NCBI RefSeq assembly: GCF_013426975.1
Contig: NZ_JACCPY010000002.1
Location: 62,001-126,000, forward strand
Origin: Sphaerotilus sulfidivorans
Lineage (GTDB): Bacteria > Pseudomonadota > Gammaproteobacteria > Burkholderiales > Burkholderiaceae_C
Direction of reading: 5' to 3'
Length of the DNA stretch: 64,000 nucleotides
Positions 9,533 through 19,281 of the stretch are shown in pieces (positions within the stretch are counted from its first letter, which is position 1; each line of letters opens with the position of its first letter). The position numbers and the translations under genes were made by a program. The notes beneath the pieces were generated by a model. That model was not told the origin of the DNA. It saw only the letters and a program-made list of their open reading frames with translations, and made no database searches.

Positions 9533-12124
9533 ATGCTGCAAGCCTATCGCCAACACGTCGCCGAACGCGCCGCCCTCGGCATTCCGCCGCTCGCACTCGA
9601 TGCCAAGCAGGTCGCCGAGCTGATCGAGCTGATCAAGAACCCGCCGGCCGGCGAGGAGGCGTTCCTGGTGGAGCTGCTGACGCACCGCGTGCCGCCGGGC
9701 GTGGACGATGCCGCCAAGGTCAAGGCCAGCTTCCTGGCGGCGGTTGCCCACGGCGAGCTGTCGGTCGCGCTGATCAGCAAGGCCAAGGCCACCGAGCTGC
9801 TCGGCACCATGGTCGGCGGCTACAACGTGCAGCCGCTGATCGAGCTGCTCGACGACGCCGAAGTCGCCGGCATCGCTGCCGAGGGCCTGAAGAAGACCCT
9901 GCTGATGTTCGACTACTTCAACGACGTCGCCGCCAAGGCCAAGGCAGGCAATGCCAAGGCCCAGGAAGTGATGCAGTCGTGGGCCGACGCCGAGTGGTTC
10001 ACCAGCCGTCCGGAAGTGCCGAAGTCGATCACCGTGACCGTGTTCAAGGTGCCTGGCGAGACCAACACCGACGACCTGTCGCCGGCCCCGGACGCCACCA
10101 CCCGCCCGGACATCCCGATGCACTATCTGGCGATGCTGAAGAACACCCGTCCGGACGCGGCCTTCAAGCCGGAAGAGGATGGCAAGCGCGGCCCGATCCA
10201 GTTCATCGAGGACCTGAAGAAGAAGGGCAACCTCGTGGCCTATGTGGGCGACGTGGTGGGCACCGGCTCCAGCCGCAAGTCGGCCACCAACTCCGTGATC
10301 TGGGCGACCGGCCAGGACATTCCCTATGTGCCGAACAAGCGCTTCGGTGGCGTGACGCTGGGCGGCAAGATCGCCCCGATCTTCTTCAACACCCAGGAAG
10401 ACTCCGGCGCGCTGCCGATCGAGGTCGACGTGTCCAAGCTGGAGATGGGCGACGTCATTGAGGTGCTGCCGTACGACGGCAAGATCGTCAAGAACGGCGA
10501 GACCGTCGCCGAGTTCACGCTGCGCAGCGATGTGCTGTTCGACGAGGTGCGCGCCGGCGGTCGCATCAACCTGATCATCGGCCGCTCGCTGACCGCCAAG
10601 GCCCGCGAGGCACTGGGTCTGCCTGCCTCGACGCTGTTCCGTCTGCCGAAGGCTCCGGCCTCCAGCATCGCCGGCTTCACGCTCGCGCAGAAGATGGTCG
10701 GCCGTGCCTGCGGCCTGCCGGAAGGCCAGGGCGTGCGCCCGGGCACCTACTGCGAGCCGAAGATGACCACCGTGGGTTCGCAGGACACCACCGGCCCGAT
10801 GACCCGCGACGAGCTGAAGGACCTGGCCTGCCTGGGCTTCTCGGCCGATCTGGTCATGCAGTCCTTCTGCCACACCGCCGCCTATCCGAAGCCGGTGGAC
10901 GTGAAGACGCACCGCGAGCTGCCCAAGTTCATGGCCAACCGCGGCGGCGTGGCGCTGCGCCCGGGCGACGGCGTGATCCACAGCTGGCTGAATCGCCTGC
11001 TGCTGCCCGACACCGTGGGCACCGGCGGCGACAGCCACACCCGCTTCCCGATCGGCATCAGCTTCCCGGCCGGTTCGGGCCTGGTGGCCTTCGGCGCCGC
11101 CACTGGCGTGATGCCGCTGGACATGCCTGAGTCGGTGCTGGTGCGCTTCAAGGGCGAGATGCAGCCCGGCGTCACGCTGCGTGACCTGGTGCATGCCATC
11201 CCGCTGTACGCGATCAAGGCCGGTCTGCTGACCGTGGCCAAGGCCGGCAAGAAGAACATCTTCTCGGGCCGCATCCTGGAAATCGAAGGTCTGCCCGACC
11301 TGAAGGTGGAACAGGCCTTCGAGCTGTCCGACGCCTCGGCCGAGCGCTCGGCCGCCGGCTGCACGATCAAGCTCAACAAGGAGCCGGTGCAGGAGTACCT
11401 GAAGTCGAACATCGTGCTGATGAAGAACATGATCGCCGACGGTTACCAGGACGCGAAGACGCTGGCGCGCCGCATCGAGAAGGTCGAGGCCTGGCTGGCC
11501 AAGCCCGAGCTGCTCGAAGCCGACAAGGACGCCGAATACGCCGCCGTGATCGAGATCGACCTGGCCGAGATCACCGAGCCCATCGTCTGCTGCCCGAACG
11601 ATCCGGACGACGCCAAGTTCCTGTCCGAAGTCTCGGGCACCAAGATCGACGAGGCCTTCATCGGTTCGTGCATGACCAACATCGGCCACTTCCGCGCTGC
11701 AGCCACCGTGCTGGGCGGCGCGCGCGACATCCCGGTCAAGCTGTGGGTGGCACCGCCGACCAAGATGGACGCGGCCGAGCTGACCAAGGAAGGCCATTAC
11801 GCCAACTTCGGCGCCGCCGGTGCCCGCACCGAAATGCCCGGCTGCTCCCTGTGCATGGGCAACCAGGCCCAGGTGCGCGAAGGCGCGACGGTGATCTCCA
11901 CCTCGACCCGCAACTTCCCCAACCGCCTGGGCAAGAACACCAACGTGTTCCTGGGCTCGGCCGAGCTGGCCGCCGTGGCCTCCAAGCTGGGCAAGCTGCC
12001 GACCAAGGAGGAATATCTGGCCGCCACTGGCGTGATCACCGCCAAGGCCGACCAGATCTACAAGTACATGAACTTCGACCAGATCGAGGAATATGTCGAG
12101 AACGCCAAGAGCGTGAACGCCTGA
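9533..12124 (+). CDS. acnB: Aconitate hydratase B
   Basis: It converts citrate to isocitrate through cis-aconitate in the TCA cycle using a [4Fe-4S] cluster. The 863 residues and the domain order, with an N-terminal HEAT-like domain (1-160), the swivel domain (about 165-380) and then the catalytic domains, are those of AcnB and not AcnA. Cluster cysteines are visible in SCMTNIGHF and in [16 protein letters not shown] ribosome site (9523-9526) supports the start. It has its own promoter with the shared operator and is followed by a strong terminator, so it is monocistronic. Confidence 0.97.
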   Translation: MLQAYRQHVAERAALGIPPLALDAKQVAELIELIKNPPAGEEAFLVELLTHRVPPGVDDAAKVKASFLAAVAHGELSVALISKAKATELLGTMVGGYNVQPLIELLDDAEVAGIAAEGLKKTLLMFDYFNDVAAKAKAGNAKAQEVMQSWADAEWFTSRPEVPKSITVTVFKVPGETNTDDLSPAPDATTRPDIPMHYLAMLKNTRPDAAFKPEEDGKRGPIQFIEDLKKKGNLVAYVGDVVGTGSSRKSATNSVIWATGQDIPYVPNKRFGGVTLGGKIAPIFFNTQEDSGALPIEVDVSKLEMGDVIEVLPYDGKIVKNGETVAEFTLRSDVLFDEVRAGGRINLIIGRSLTAKAREALGLPASTLFRLPKAPASSIAGFTLAQKMVGRACGLPEGQGVRPGTYCEPKMTTVGSQDTTGPMTRDELKDLACLGFSADLVMQSFCHTAAYPKPVDVKTHRELPKFMANRGGVALRPGDGVIHSWLNRLLLPDTVGTGGDSHTRFPIGISFPAGSGLVAFGAATGVMPLDMPESVLVRFKGEMQPGVTLRDLVHAIPLYAIKAGLLTVAKAGKKNIFSGRILEIEGLPDLKVEQAFELSDASAERSAAGCTIKLNKEPVQEYLKSNIVLMKNMIADGYQDAKTLARRIEKVEAWLAKPELLEADKDAEYAAVIEIDLAEITEPIVCCPNDPDDAKFLSEVSGTKIDEAFIGSCMTNIGHFRAAATVLGGARDIPVKLWVAPPTKMDAAELTKEGHYANFGAAGARTEMPGCSLCMGNQAQVREGATVISTSTRNFPNRLGKNTNVFLGSAELAAVASKLGKLPTKEEYLAATGVITAKADQIYKYMNFDQIEEYVENAKSVNA

Positions 12125-12152
12125 GGCCTGACACCGGTTCCCTGACCGATCC

Positions 12153-12185
12153 AGCCCGCCGGAGCCTCTGCCCGGCGGGCTTTTT
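12153..12185 (+). terminator. Rho-independent terminator of acnB
   Basis: A perfect 10-bp stem (AGCCCGCCGG with CCGGCGGGCT), a 9-base loop and five T lie 29 bp after the acnB stop. Confidence 0.9.
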
Positions 12186-12203
12186 CATTTCATTGGAACG
12201 GAC

Positions 12204-12986
12204 ATGAGCCACGCAGACGGCAGCGCAGACCCCAGTGCAATCACATCGCCGCCCACCTCGCCGCGACTGCTGCCGCTGGGCGACGCCGCCTGGACGCTCG
12301 AGTTCGGCCGCCGCCTCGATCCGGCGCTGGCCGAGCAGGTGGCGCGGCTGGCGGCGCGGGTGCGCGCGGCGCAGCTGCCCGGCGTGGTCGATCTGGTGCC
12401 GACGCTGCGCTCGCTGACGGTGCATTTCGAGCCCGAGGCGGTCGAGGCCGAGGCGCTGGGCGCGCAGCTGCTGGCGCTGGCCGGCGCGCCCGGCGCCGAT
12501 CTGCCGGCCGGGCGCCACTGGCGGCTGCCGCTGTGCGCCGAGCCGGTCTTCGCGCCCGACCTGGCCGAGCTGGCCGAACGCGTGGGCCTGCGGCCCGAGG
12601 CGGTGATCGACGGCCTGTGCCGCGCGGTGCTGCGGGTCGGGCTGATCGGCTTCATGCCCGGATTTCCCTACCTGATCGGTCTGCCGCAGGCGCTGCACCT
12701 GCCGCGTCGCGCCACGCCGCGCACCCGGGTGCCGGCGGGCTCGGTCGCGCTGGCGGCCGGCCTGTGCGGTGTCTATCCCTGGGACAGCCCGGGCGGCTGG
12801 TGGCTGGTCGGGCATCTGCCGCTGCCGCTGTTCGAGGCGGATCATCCGCAGGCGCCGGCCTGGCTGGCGGCCGGCGACCGGCTGAGCTGGCAGCCGGTCG
12901 ATGCTGCTGCCCACGCGGCGCTGGCGGCCGACTGGGCCGCCGGGCGGCTGCGGCGCGAGGACTTCCTGATGCCGGAGGACGCATGA
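12204..12986 (+). CDS. pxpB: 5-oxoprolinase subunit PxpB
   Basis: This 260-residue protein belongs to the KipI/PxpB family (allophanate hydrolase subunit 1-like). With PxpC and PxpA it forms the ATP-dependent 5-oxoprolinase that returns the damage product 5-oxoproline to glutamate. The family blocks LLPLGDAAW near the N-terminus and GFMPGFPYLIGLP...RRATPRTRVPAGSVALA are clear. Its TGA overlaps the next ATG in ATGA at 12983-12986, so pxpB and pxpC are coupled. It begins just after the acnB terminator. Confidence 0.92.
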   Translation: MSHADGSADPSAITSPPTSPRLLPLGDAAWTLEFGRRLDPALAEQVARLAARVRAAQLPGVVDLVPTLRSLTVHFEPEAVEAEALGAQLLALAGAPGADLPAGRHWRLPLCAEPVFAPDLAELAERVGLRPEAVIDGLCRAVLRVGLIGFMPGFPYLIGLPQALHLPRRATPRTRVPAGSVALAAGLCGVYPWDSPGGWWLVGHLPLPLFEADHPQAPAWLAAGDRLSWQPVDAAAHAALAADWAAGRLRREDFLMPEDA

Positions 12987-14044
12987 ACCCGGACGCGCAG
13001 GACGGCCGCCTCGAGGTGGTCCGCGGCGGCGCCGGCTGCACGGTGCAGGACGCCGGCCGCGTCGGGCATCGTCACGAGGGCGTGGCGCTGGCGGGCTGGC
13101 TGGACGGCTGGATGGCGGGTGCGGCCAATGCGCTGGTCGGCAATCCGCCGCAGGCGGCCTGCCTGGAATGGCGCGGCCCGGCGCTGCGGCTGCGGGTGGT
13201 GCAGGGGCCGGTGCGGGTGGCGGTGGCGGGCGGCGCGGCCGCCTGGGCGCCCGACGCGCAGGCGCAGGTGCAGGTGCAGCCGCTGCCGCCCTGGCAGAGC
13301 GTGCTGCTGGAGACGGGCGCAGTGCTGGATCTGGCGGCGCTGTCCGGGGGCTGCGCCTGGATGGCGGTCAGCGGCGGGGTGCAGGTCGCGCCGGTGCTGG
13401 GCAGCCGCTCGACCCATCTGCGCACCCGCATGGGCGGGCTGGACGGGCGCATGCTGCAGCCGGGCGATGCTTTCGGCTGCAGCACGCTGGCGCCGCAGGA
13501 CCGGCGGCTGTGGTGCGCGGCGGCCGCGCCGGACTGGCTGGAGGCCGGGCCGATCCGCGTGCTGCCCGGTCCGCAGCAGGATCATTTCTCTGCCGAGGCC
13601 TGGGCGCGGCTGCTGGCGAGCGCCTGGCAGGTCACGCCGGCGCTCGACCGCATGGGCCTGCGCCTGGCCGGGCCGGCGCTGGCGCATGTCGACGCGAGCG
13701 CGGCCGACATCGTCTCCGACGGCGTGGTGCCCGGCGCGATCCAGGTGCCGGCCGACGGCCAGCCGATCGTGCTGCTGGCCGATGCGCAGACCGTCGGCGG
13801 CTACCCGAAGATCGCCACCGTCATCCGCGCCGATCTGCCGCGGCTGGCGCAGGCGCGCCCGGGCGAGCGGCTGACCTTCGCCGCGGTCGACGGGGCCGGC
13901 GCCCGTGCGGCCCTGGCTCGGCTGCGTGTGCGCTGGCAGGCCTGGTGCGCGGCGCTGCGGCCGGCGCGTCCGCCCGGCGGCATCGACGAGCAGGCGCTCT
14001 ACCGCGACAACCTGATCTCCGGCATGCTGCGCGCCGAGCCCTGA
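12983..14044 (+). CDS. pxpC: 5-oxoprolinase subunit PxpC
   Basis: The 353-residue protein is the KipA/biotin-dependent carboxyltransferase-like subunit. The family signature G(C)TVQDAGRVGHRHEGV lies near residue 20, the PGPQQDHF block in the middle and SDGVVPGAIQVPADGQPIVLLADAQT...GGYPKIATV in the C-terminal half. The start is the ATG of the 4-bp overlap with pxpB; the frame is open upstream, but that part duplicates pxpB coding DNA. It works in a complex with PxpB and PxpA. Confidence 0.92.
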   Translation: MNPDAQDGRLEVVRGGAGCTVQDAGRVGHRHEGVALAGWLDGWMAGAANALVGNPPQAACLEWRGPALRLRVVQGPVRVAVAGGAAAWAPDAQAQVQVQPLPPWQSVLLETGAVLDLAALSGGCAWMAVSGGVQVAPVLGSRSTHLRTRMGGLDGRMLQPGDAFGCSTLAPQDRRLWCAAAAPDWLEAGPIRVLPGPQQDHFSAEAWARLLASAWQVTPALDRMGLRLAGPALAHVDASAADIVSDGVVPGAIQVPADGQPIVLLADAQTVGGYPKIATVIRADLPRLAQARPGERLTFAAVDGAGARAALARLRVRWQAWCAALRPARPPGGIDEQALYRDNLISGMLRAEP

Positions 14045-14072
14045 ACCTTCTCCTTCCTTGCCCCGACCGACC

Positions 14073-14837
14073 ATGAGCCTGCCTGCCTGCGTGGACCTGA
14101 ATGCCGATCTCGGCGAGAGCTTCGGCGCCTGGACGATGGGCGACGACGACGCGATGCTGGCGCGGGTCAGCAGCGCCAACATCGCCTGCGGCTTCCATGC
14201 GGGCGATCCGCTGGTGATGCGCCGCACGGTGCGCCGGGCGCTGGCCGGTGGCGTCGCGCTGGGCGCGCATCCCGCCTTCCCGGACCTGCAGGGCTTCGGC
14301 CGGCGCCGCATGGACCTGGCGCCGGACGAGCTGGAGGCGATGCTGATCTACCAGATCGGCGCGCTGCAGGCGCTGGCCGTGGCCGAGGGCGGCCGGGTGC
14401 GCCATGTCAAGCCGCATGGCGCGCTGAGCAATCTGGCCTGCGCGGACGAGGCGCTGGCCGACACGGTGGCGCGCGCGGTGCGCGCGCTCGACCGCGAGCT
14501 GGTGCTGCTGGCGCCGGCCTGCTCGGCGCTGGCCCGCGCCGGCGAGCGCGCCGGGCTGGCGGTGGCGCACGAGATCTTTGCCGACCGCGCCTATCGGCCC
14601 GACGGCCAGCTGGTGCCGCGCCGCCAGCCCGGCGCGATGATCCACGGCGCCGAGGCCTGCCGCGCGCATGTGCTGGCGATGCTCGAGGCCGGCGCGCTGA
14701 TCGCGATCGACGGCCAGCGGCTGCCGACGCCGATCGACAGCATCTGCGTTCACGGCGACGGACCGGACGCGGTGGCCGCGGCCGACGCGATCCGCGCCGG
14801 TCTGGCAGCCGCTGGCGTGGCGGTGCGCGCCTTCTAG
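14073..14837 (+). CDS. pxpA: 5-oxoprolinase subunit PxpA (LamB/YcsF family)
   Basis: The 254-residue protein carries the LamB/YcsF signatures VDLNADLGESFGAW at the start, SANIACGFHAGDP, GAHPAFPD and HVKPHGALSN, and ends with the conserved ICVHGD block. It is the third subunit of 5-oxoprolinase. The ATG at 14073 is preferred over a TTG at 14058 because the conserved domain starts directly after it. It lies 28 bp after pxpC, and the order B-C-A is the usual operon. Confidence 0.93.
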   Translation: MSLPACVDLNADLGESFGAWTMGDDDAMLARVSSANIACGFHAGDPLVMRRTVRRALAGGVALGAHPAFPDLQGFGRRRMDLAPDELEAMLIYQIGALQALAVAEGGRVRHVKPHGALSNLACADEALADTVARAVRALDRELVLLAPACSALARAGERAGLAVAHEIFADRAYRPDGQLVPRRQPGAMIHGAEACRAHVLAMLEAGALIAIDGQRLPTPIDSICVHGDGPDAVAAADAIRAGLAAAGVAVRAF

Positions 14838-14844
14838 CGCGGAC

Positions 14845-15927
14845 TCAGCGCGCGCCCTGCAGCCGCAGCGTCTCGCCGTGCTTCAGCACGGTGAAGGCCT
14901 CGTCGGCCAGGCCGACGAGGCGCCGCGCCGTGGCCAGGTCGCGCGGCGCCTGGTCCAGCGGCTCGTCGCACAGGCCCTCGAAGGTGCCCCAGTGCACGCC
15001 GACCGAGCGCCGGGCGCCCAGGTCGAGATGGATCTGCGCCGCGTCGGCCGGATTGACGTGCTGCGCGCGCATGAACTCGCGCGGCTCGTAGCAGCCGACC
15101 GGGATCAGCGCCAGGTCGAAGCTGCCGCGGTGGGCGAGATGCTGGCGGATGTCGGTGAAATCGCGGCTGTAGCCGGTGTCTCCGGTGTAGATCAGCCGGA
15201 ACTCCGGCGCCAGCACCGCGAATCCGCCCCAGAGCGTGCGCTGCCGGTCGAAGGGCGTGCGGCTGGACCAGTGCCTGGCGGGCGTCAGCATGAACTCGAC
15301 GCCGCGCTCGACATGCGACTGCCACCAGTCCAGCTCGACCACCCGCAGCCCGGCCAGGCCCAGGTCGTCGAACCAGGCCTTGAGCTTCAGCGGCACGATG
15401 AACAGCGGCGCGCCGCCCGGCTGCGCCGCCAGCGCCCGCACCGAGGCCTCGTCGAGGTGGTCGTAGTGGTTGTGCGAGACCAGCACCACGTCGATGTGCG
15501 GCAGCTGCGCGGGGGTGAGCGGCAGCGTGCCGACCCGCTTCGGCCCGGCCCAGGACACCGGCGAGGCGCGCTCGGAGAACTGCGGGTCGGTCAGCACCGC
15601 CAGGCCGCCGAGCCGCGCCAGCACCGTCGAGTGGCCGATCCAGGTGATGTTGGGCTCGGGCGCCTGCAGGTCGGGCGCGACCACCGGCAGCGGCGGCTGC
15701 GGGCGCGGCGGATCCCGGCGGCTCAGCTGCCAGCGCCAGACCTCCCACTGCGACTTGTCGATGGTGCTGCCGTCGCGGTTGCGAAAGCCCTCGGCGGTGT
15801 GATGGGCGGGGGCGCCGGCCGATGGCGGAGCCTTGTCGCCGGAACAGCCCGGCAGCGGCACCAGCAGCAGGGTCAGCAGCGCGGCCGGAAGGCGCCGAAG
15901 TCGGGCGGGCAGGGCAGGTCGGGGCAT
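14845..15927 (-). CDS. Metallo-beta-lactamase-fold hydrolase lipoprotein (NAPE-PLD/UlaG-like)
   Basis: The N-terminus is a lipoprotein signal with a hydrophobic stretch ending in the lipobox LPGC (Cys about 28), so the protein should be anchored in the envelope. The body has the di-metal motif SHNHYDHLD (about 215), TWIGHSTVL before it, YTGDTGYS, and a late VHWGTFE. This is the pattern of NAPE-phospholipase-D-like and RomA-type proteins, often annotated as outer-membrane hydrolases. The substrate is unknown. It converges with pxpA and ends only 7 bp from it. Confidence 0.82.
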   Translation of the reverse strand: MPRPALPARLRRLPAALLTLLLVPLPGCSGDKAPPSAGAPAHHTAEGFRNRDGSTIDKSQWEVWRWQLSRRDPPRPQPPLPVVAPDLQAPEPNITWIGHSTVLARLGGLAVLTDPQFSERASPVSWAGPKRVGTLPLTPAQLPHIDVVLVSHNHYDHLDEASVRALAAQPGGAPLFIVPLKLKAWFDDLGLAGLRVVELDWWQSHVERGVEFMLTPARHWSSRTPFDRQRTLWGGFAVLAPEFRLIYTGDTGYSRDFTDIRQHLAHRGSFDLALIPVGCYEPREFMRAQHVNPADAAQIHLDLGARRSVGVHWGTFEGLCDEPLDQAPRDLATARRLVGLADEAFTVLKHGETLRLQGAR

Positions 15928-16106
15928 GGATCGAGGTGCGGCTGGGCAGGGCGAGAGGACGCAGGCCGGCCCGTGACCGTCCTACAGGACCAGTATGCCC
16001 GCGCCTACGCCCGTCGCGCGGCGCAGGGCCTACCGTGGAGGCCCCGCACGCGGCGAGCCTCATGGCGCCGCCTCAGCCCGTCCGAACCTCGCAGGAGTTG
16101 CCCGCC

Positions 16107-16364
16107 ATGTCCTCAGACCGCTCGTCCTCGCTCGATCGTCGACCCACCCGGCCTGCACCGGTCTCGCCCGGCGAGGAGGTGCTGCCGCTGCCGCACGAGC
16201 GTGACCAGGGCAGCACGCCCGTCACCGGTCCCGAGCCGCCCGACCGTGCGACGATGAAGCAGGCGCATCAGGATCTGGAGCGTGGTCTGGTCGACACCGA
16301 CCTGCGTGCCACGCCGGGTCTGGATGCCGAACGTCGTCGCCAGCTGGTGCCCGGCTCGCGCTGA
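16107..16364 (+). CDS. Small hydrophilic protein of unknown function
   Basis: AGGAG (about 16092-16096) precedes the ATG, giving 85 residues. The first half is Pro/Ser-rich and looks disordered. The second half (ATMKQAHQDLERGLVDTDLR...TPGLDAERRRQLV) has a helical, charged pattern and may be a small conserved domain. There is no signal peptide or membrane segment. A second small gene follows 37 bp later, so the two may be co-transcribed. The function is unknown. Confidence 0.6.
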   Translation: MSSDRSSSLDRRPTRPAPVSPGEEVLPLPHERDQGSTPVTGPEPPDRATMKQAHQDLERGLVDTDLRATPGLDAERRRQLVPGSR

Positions 16365-16401
16365 GGCGCCCCCACCGACGTTCATGCCCCGGAGAAGACC
16401 G

Positions 16402-16752
16402 ATGAGCGAAAGCCCTCTGTACAACGGCGTCCCCGGCGACGCCTTCGAAGATGATCTGGCCGCGGACCTGCTGGGTCCGAGCGACTCGTCCGACAGCGGC
16501 AGCGATCTGCAGGGCGCACAGCCGCTGCTGCCCGACGCCGCCGACGGCGAGCTGCTGGCCGACCGGCTCTGGCCGGAGGTGGAGGCCGCCGGCAGCGATG
16601 CGGTGGGCACCGGCGAGCGCGCCACCGCGGACGGCAACGATCCGGTGTCCGGCCAGGACATCCTGCCCGACCGCATCATCGAGCCGGACGACTTCGGCGG
16701 CGTCGATCCGCTGGGGCCGCCGCCCGGCGAGCGGGACGACGGCGGGTTCTGA
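16402..16752 (+). CDS. Small acidic protein of unknown function
   Basis: GGAGA lies just before the ATG at 16402, giving 116 residues very rich in Asp, Glu, Gly and Pro with few basic residues, so it is strongly acidic and probably disordered. No motif, signal peptide or cysteine was seen. It follows the preceding small gene in the same direction and converges with the U32 peptidase-family gene 18 bp away. Confidence 0.55.
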   Translation: MSESPLYNGVPGDAFEDDLAADLLGPSDSSDSGSDLQGAQPLLPDAADGELLADRLWPEVEAAGSDAVGTGERATADGNDPVSGQDILPDRIIEPDDFGGVDPLGPPPGERDDGGF

Positions 16753-16770
16753 CGCCGCCTGCCGCTGGGC

Positions 16771-18168
16771 TCAGAGCATACGCGCGATCAGCGCGCCTTC
16801 GCTCGGGCCCTCCAGCGGCACCCAGACCCGCACCGGGCTGCCCGGGGCGACCTCGACCGGTGCGCCCTCCAGGCTGGTCATGCGCTCGAGCCTGACGCGG
16901 CGATTGCCCGAGGGGTGGATGACCTCGAGCGTGTCGCCGATCGCGAAGCGGTTCTTGGTCTCGACCTCGGCCCAGCCGTCCTCGCGCACGCTTCTCACCT
17001 CGCCGACGAACTGGCTGCGGTGCGAGACCGAGTGGCCGGTGATGTAGTTCTGGTAGTCCTGGCTCGGGCGGCGCTCGAGCAGGCCGCCGGTGTAGCCGCG
17101 GTTGGCCAGGCCTTCGAGCTCGAGCAGCAGCTCGGGATTGAAGGGCCGGCCGGCCACCGCGTCGTCGATCGCGCGGCGGTAGACCTGCGCGGTGCGCGCG
17201 ACGTAGTAGAGGCTCTTGGTGCGGCCCTCGATCTTCAGCGAGTCGACGCCGATCTTCGCCAGCCGGGCCACATGCTCGACCGCACGCAGGTCCTTGCTGT
17301 TCATGATGTAGGTGCCGTGCTCGTCTTCCATGATCGGCATCAGCTGGCCCGGTCGCTCCTTTTCCTCGAGCAGGTAGACCCGGTCGGCCAGCGGATGGCG
17401 CGAGCCGCCGCCGCAGGTCGAGGTGGCGGCGAAGGCGCTCTCGGCCTCCTGCTGCGCGGCGGCGAAGTCGAAGTCGCTCTCCAGCTTCGTCGGCTGGGCG
17501 TCGCCGGCGTCGCTGGCCTGGTCGTCGGCGACGTGGGTCTTGTAGTCCCAGCGGCAGGCGTTGGTGCAGGTGCCCTGGTTGGGGTCGCGGCGGTTGAAGT
17601 AGCCCGACAGCAGGCAGCGACCCGAGTAGGCGATGCACAGCGCGCCATGCACGAAGACCTCCAGCTCCATGTCCGGGCAGTCCTGGCGGATCGATTCGAT
17701 CTCGTCGAGGCTCAGCTCGCGCGACAGGATGATGCGGCTGATGCCGGCGCGCTGCCAGAACTTCACCGTCGCCGAGTTGGTGGTGTTGGCCTGCACCGAG
17801 AGGTGGATCGGCACCTCGGGCCACTTCTCGCGCACCTGCATGATCAGGCCGGGGTCGGCCATGATCAGCGCGTCGGGCTTGAGGTCGATGACCGGCTCGA
17901 TGTCGCGCAGGTAGGTGCGCACCTTGTCGTTGTGCGCGATCAGGTTGCTGGTGACGAAGAACTTGCGGCCCCGGGCATGCGCCTCGGCGATGCCCTGGCC
18001 GATCTGTTCGAGCCGGAACTCGTTGTTGCGCGCTCGCAAGCTGTAGCGCGGCTGGCCGGCATAGACGGCATCGGCGCCGAAGTCGTAGGCGGCGCGCATC
18101 TTGGCGAGCGAGCCGGCGGGAAGCAGCAGTTCGGGGGAGAAGGCGGGTTTCACCCCGCCATTGTCCAC
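16771..18168 (-). CDS. yegQ: U32 peptidase-family protein YegQ/TrhP (tRNA uridine hydroxylation)
   Basis: The 465-residue protein matches the U32 family: PELLLPAGSLAKMRAAYDFGADAVYAG at the start, then NTTNSATVKFW, SRELSLDEI, and the signature EVFVHGALCIAYSGRCLLSGY followed by CTNACRWDY. Four cysteines in this area (GALC, GRC, GTC, NAC) could bind an iron-sulfur cluster. In Escherichia coli YegQ (TrhP) takes part in prephenate-dependent 5-hydroxyuridine formation in tRNA. An insertion at about 220-265 between CRWDY and the later domain is Ala/Asp-rich. A GTG six codons in is an alternative start. Confidence 0.87.
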   Translation of the reverse strand: MDNGGVKPAFSPELLLPAGSLAKMRAAYDFGADAVYAGQPRYSLRARNNEFRLEQIGQGIAEAHARGRKFFVTSNLIAHNDKVRTYLRDIEPVIDLKPDALIMADPGLIMQVREKWPEVPIHLSVQANTTNSATVKFWQRAGISRIILSRELSLDEIESIRQDCPDMELEVFVHGALCIAYSGRCLLSGYFNRRDPNQGTCTNACRWDYKTHVADDQASDAGDAQPTKLESDFDFAAAQQEAESAFAATSTCGGGSRHPLADRVYLLEEKERPGQLMPIMEDEHGTYIMNSKDLRAVEHVARLAKIGVDSLKIEGRTKSLYYVARTAQVYRRAIDDAVAGRPFNPELLLELEGLANRGYTGGLLERRPSQDYQNYITGHSVSHRSQFVGEVRSVREDGWAEVETKNRFAIGDTLEVIHPSGNRRVRLERMTSLEGAPVEVAPGSPVRVWVPLEGPSEGALIARML

Positions 18169-18198
18169 GCTGCGCGTGCCCGGGTGGTGGGCAGGGGG

Positions 18199-19281
18199 TC
18201 AGGCCGGCTGCTGGCGCTTGCGCTCGTCGGTCGCCTGCGGCGTGGCGCGGGCTGGCGCCAGCCGGGCCCAGGACGGGCGCTCGTACAGGAAGCCCAGGCC
18301 GATGCGGCGGGCGATCTCCGCCATCAGCACCGCGCCGCCGATGCAGCCCACCAGCGCCAGCGTGCCCACCAGGCTGTGCTGCTGGCCGATGGCCGAGCCG
18401 CGCAGCAGCGGCACCAGCACGATCATCGGCAGGTAGAAGCCGAGGTAGACGGTGATCGAGGTGCGCCCCAGGTACTTCAGCAGACCGGCCCAGCGCTGCT
18501 CGCTCACCAGCGCGCTGATGACGACCACCGCGCTGATGCCGGCGAAGCCGAGCACGGTGGTGGCCAGGATGCTCTCGGTGAGCTGCAGCTTGACCAGCGT
18601 GCCGTTGATCAGCGCCCAGACCAGCACGATCGCCACCGCGCGGCGCCGGTGCGCACGCGCCCAGTCCGCCATCGCGAAGAAGCGGTCGGCGAAGACATGG
18701 CCGGCATAGAAATAGCCGAAATAGACCCCGAAGCGGTCGACGTGATAGATGCCGGTCTCCAGCGGAAAGAGCATCAGCAGCAGGGCCGCGGGCATCAGCA
18801 GCCAGACCGGCACCCGGCGCAGCAGCCGGGTGGCGACGAAGTAGACCGACAGCATCATCACGAACCACAACATCTGGAAGGGGTCGTAGAGCCGCCAGGC
18901 CAGAGCGGTCAGGGCTTCGGTCGCGGTGGCCGGCGTGTCATGGCCGAGCAGCCAGGTCGCCGGCACCACGATCAGCGTCCACAGCACGAAGAAATACAGA
19001 TAGTGGACGACCTTGGTGTCCAGATAGTGGCGCCAGGGCCGGTCGATCACCCGCGACAGGAACAGGCCCGAGATCAGGAAGAAGTCGGGCATCCGGAACG
19101 GCTTGGCGAAGACCGCGAAATAGCCCAGCCAGCCGGCTTCGCCCCGGTTGACATAGCCCTGCATCTCGCCGACCACCCACATCGTCACCACCGCGACGAT
19201 GCAGAAACCCTTGGCGAAGTCCACCCAGTCGTGACGACTGCGATGCCCGCCCGAGGTGTTGCCATTGCCCTGTCCAGCCAT
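18199..19281 (-). CDS. Membrane acyltransferase, acyltransferase-3 family
   Basis: The 360-residue protein has about ten hydrophobic segments. It starts with the family pattern HDWVDFAKGFCIVAVVTMHV-like (here TMWVVGE, with Trp in place of the usual His) and later has FRMPDFFLISGLFLSRVIDRPW, typical of acyltransferase-3/OpgC-type proteins that acylate surface sugars. The missing His in the first helix is odd, because it is often catalytic in the family. A four-unit 11-bp repeat array lies 137 bp upstream. Cargo and acceptor are unknown. Confidence 0.8.
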   Translation of the reverse strand: MAGQGNGNTSGGHRSRHDWVDFAKGFCIVAVVTMWVVGEMQGYVNRGEAGWLGYFAVFAKPFRMPDFFLISGLFLSRVIDRPWRHYLDTKVVHYLYFFVLWTLIVVPATWLLGHDTPATATEALTALAWRLYDPFQMLWFVMMLSVYFVATRLLRRVPVWLLMPAALLLMLFPLETGIYHVDRFGVYFGYFYAGHVFADRFFAMADWARAHRRRAVAIVLVWALINGTLVKLQLTESILATTVLGFAGISAVVVISALVSEQRWAGLLKYLGRTSITVYLGFYLPMIVLVPLLRGSAIGQQHSLVGTLALVGCIGGAVLMAEIARRIGLGFLYERPSWARLAPARATPQATDERKRQQPA

